64,000 bases of DNA from Schoenoplectus triqueter (lineage: Eukaryota; Streptophyta; Magnoliopsida; Poales; Cyperaceae). Positions 62,340 to 64,000 of the stretch are shown here, in pieces. Numbering within the stretch: the stretch's first letter is position 1; every line of letters starts with the position of its first letter. The translations under genes and the position numbers were made by a program. The stretch spans positions 186,001 to 250,000 of the forward strand of contig CAXKVV010002169.1 of assembly GCA_964058805.1 (NCBI GenBank). Direction: 5' to 3'. The notes under the pieces are model-generated. The model did no database searches. It saw nothing but the letters and a program-made list of their open reading frames with translations, and had not been told where the DNA came from.

Positions 62340-63365
62340 TTTCTGAGAGATGCATTTTATTTTTTAAACATGTTAAGTTTCTAATTTAGACAATTGATGA
62401 TTATGCATGCAGGCGCCAATTTGATTGAGGAAATCACTTTGACAATGTTTATTTCAATATTATGTCTAATAGATTTTGAAATAATTTTCAGAAAATATTT
62501 AATTTTGAGTTACAGAATTTTGGATTAAGTTACAAAATTTTTAAAACATCTGCAGAATCAAAGAGGGATTTTGAATCTTGCTTCCGCCAAAAAATTAGTC
62601 TATTTCCGCCAGAAATATGGATGAAACTGGACCATAAAAAAAATTTGAATTAGAACGCGTGCATAGGGGTGGGTCCTTGGTGGCAGAGAGGGATAATTTT
62701 TTGTTCTGATCTGAACCGGATCTCACTAAAGAGAGAACGTAACAATTCTTTTATCTAAGCCATCTTCTCCAATTCATTTCCCCGCCTCTTTAATTCATTT
62801 CCCCGCCTCTTTCATTCTCAGCCAAAAAATTGACAATCCGCCAAAAATTTGGAGATGCCGCCTGCTTTACTTCAATCCTTTTTAATGATCGATTGGATCT
62901 TTGTTTTCTTTTCAGTTAACCAAAACCAAAACCTCCTCTCCTCACATCCTCCGTCCTCTAACCAAAACCAAAACCTCCACCTCCTCCGTCCTCTTCTTAT
63001 CCCTTTCTCCCGATTAATAAATAGGTAATATAAGTCAATCAAACAAATCTTTTTATTACACATTACCTGTTGCAATGGTTTTACTATGACTTCATTTTCA
63101 TTTTTACTCACAGGAATATTGACATTACTCACAGAAATATTGACATTACTACAGAACGTCAATATTTCTTACAGAAATATTTCAATTACTCACAAGAATA
63201 TTGACATTACTCACAGAAATAATGACTCTAATTTTATTTTTATAGTTGGTGTCATATTTGCTGAAATCTATCCTGTTTTCTTAATTTCTATTCAAACAAC
63301 ACATATATACTATTTTCTGCCTTAATCAAACACTATTTTGTGCTGCTTATGACAGATTCCTTCAT
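62340..63365 (+). promoter_or_regulatory. 5' flank of the plus-strand Transposase_24 gene
   Basis: Contains a duplicated AATTCATTTCCCCGCCTCTT at 62770-62815, a C/T-rich stretch, and at 63105-63230 five or six copies of ACTCACAGAAATATTGACATT-type sequence, one inverted. No ORF with support. Likely promoter and leader, with the repeats as binding sites (inference). Confidence 0.45.
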
Positions 63366-64000
63366 ATGGCTGGTACAAAGTCTTCTCTACCAAGGGGAAA
63401 GAGGGTTAAATACACTCAACAGGGCCTCATCCATAGCTCTATTGCATTGGAGCGCGATTCCACACACATAGAAGTACCTGGGGTAGGCAATGAAGTGCGT
63501 AAGCGTAAGGGAAGAGGTCCTGGAAAGGTAGTTCAATCAAGACCGCCAAATCAGCGGCCGGAGGTGTGGCCGGTGGGCCCAGAAGAGTTCACCACTGAAA
63601 AAACAGATAAAACAAATCCTAGGCAGATAACTGCAATCATCACTAGGCTAGCTTTGAACCTCATGCCAGGACCATTTAGAAGTTTTCGCATGTTTGATCA
63701 AACCACAAGAGATACTGTGGAGATCCAATTTTTGGTAAATAAAAATTATTGTTAATTTATAATTTATATACAAATGAAGACTAGTATATTTTATTAACTC
63801 GGTAATTGATTAATTAATGTATTCACCAAATTGCTATTGTGTTGTTTTATTAATGAAGGAACGGTTTAAATATCGAGCAGGAGAAGATCCGAAGCATTGT
63901 AAAGAAGTTCTTGAGGCTATTGCAACAAAAAGGTATGCTGATGAGCTATACGAAGCAAGAAAAGATTGCATAGATGACTTCGGCTGGGACACGGAAGCAT
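63366..64000 (+). CDS. Second Transposase_24-type protein, 5' part (runs off the window)
   Basis: Exon 1 at 63366-63734 starts MAGTKSSLPRGKRVKYTQQG and ends at a TTTTTG/GTAAAT donor. Exon 2 starts at 63859 after TTAATGAAG and continues in frame (ERFKYRAGEDPKHCKE...) to the window end. The block NLMPGPFRSFRMFDQ matches MPGPYRSYNMF of the minus-strand protein and marks the Transposase_24 domain. The N terminus is short and basic, without the proline exons. Here an intron splits the domain after QFL, where the minus-strand gene reads through (KFLQRYTW). It may belong to a second CACTA element or be a third, divergent gene of the same one. Confidence 0.75.

Overview
This is plant nuclear DNA, most likely from a flowering plant with a TE-rich genome. 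It is AT-rich and has LTR retroelement, CACTA, hAT, Harbinger-like and SINE-like insertions plus one host gene whose exons keep GT/AG splice sites. I cannot name the species.

Layout. (1) 1-18934: one very large, young LTR retrotransposon on the minus strand, with LTRs of about 4.76 kb at 1-4753 and 14176-18934. Its outer 6 bases are cut off by the window start. It carries a primer-binding site, broken gag and protease remnants resembling the Tat/Ogre side of Ty3/Gypsy, and three different tandem-repeat arrays in the 3' part. I see no reverse transcriptase, RNase H or integrase. (2) 18935-50188: the remains or body of a minus-strand GB1/RHD3-type dynamin-like GTPase gene. Thirteen small exons (20898-44835) join in phase without a stop, and their introns are packed with MITEs, CACTA fragments and microsatellites. 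The first exon found starts inside the P-loop and the last ends at a splice donor, so both ends of the gene are missing from what I can recognise. (3) 50189 to at least about 60.7 kb: a CACTA (En/Spm) transposon with a left terminus at 50189, a complete spliced TNP2-type transposase gene and a complete spliced Transposase_24-type gene, both on the minus strand and in frame throughout. (4) About 60.8-62.3 kb: a hAT-like nested repeat with a 614-bp tandem duplication. (5) 63366-64000: the start of a second Transposase_24-type gene on the plus strand, preceded by the same CACAGAAATA-type repeats that occur in and upstream of the CACTA genes.

How it fits together. The retroelement lacks pol yet its LTRs look almost identical, so it was probably copied recently by enzymes supplied in trans. 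The CACTA element carries an apparently intact two-gene set and could be an autonomous source for the many CACTA-like ends with AACGGTT palindromes, though those have a different terminal sequence. The GTPase gene is the only clear host gene. Its position suggests that the retroelement, and possibly the CACTA element, sit in its introns or have cut it.

The least explained signal is an array of six small stem-loops inside the LTR (1986-2203 and 16167-16384): the 7-base core is kept while both arms change together.
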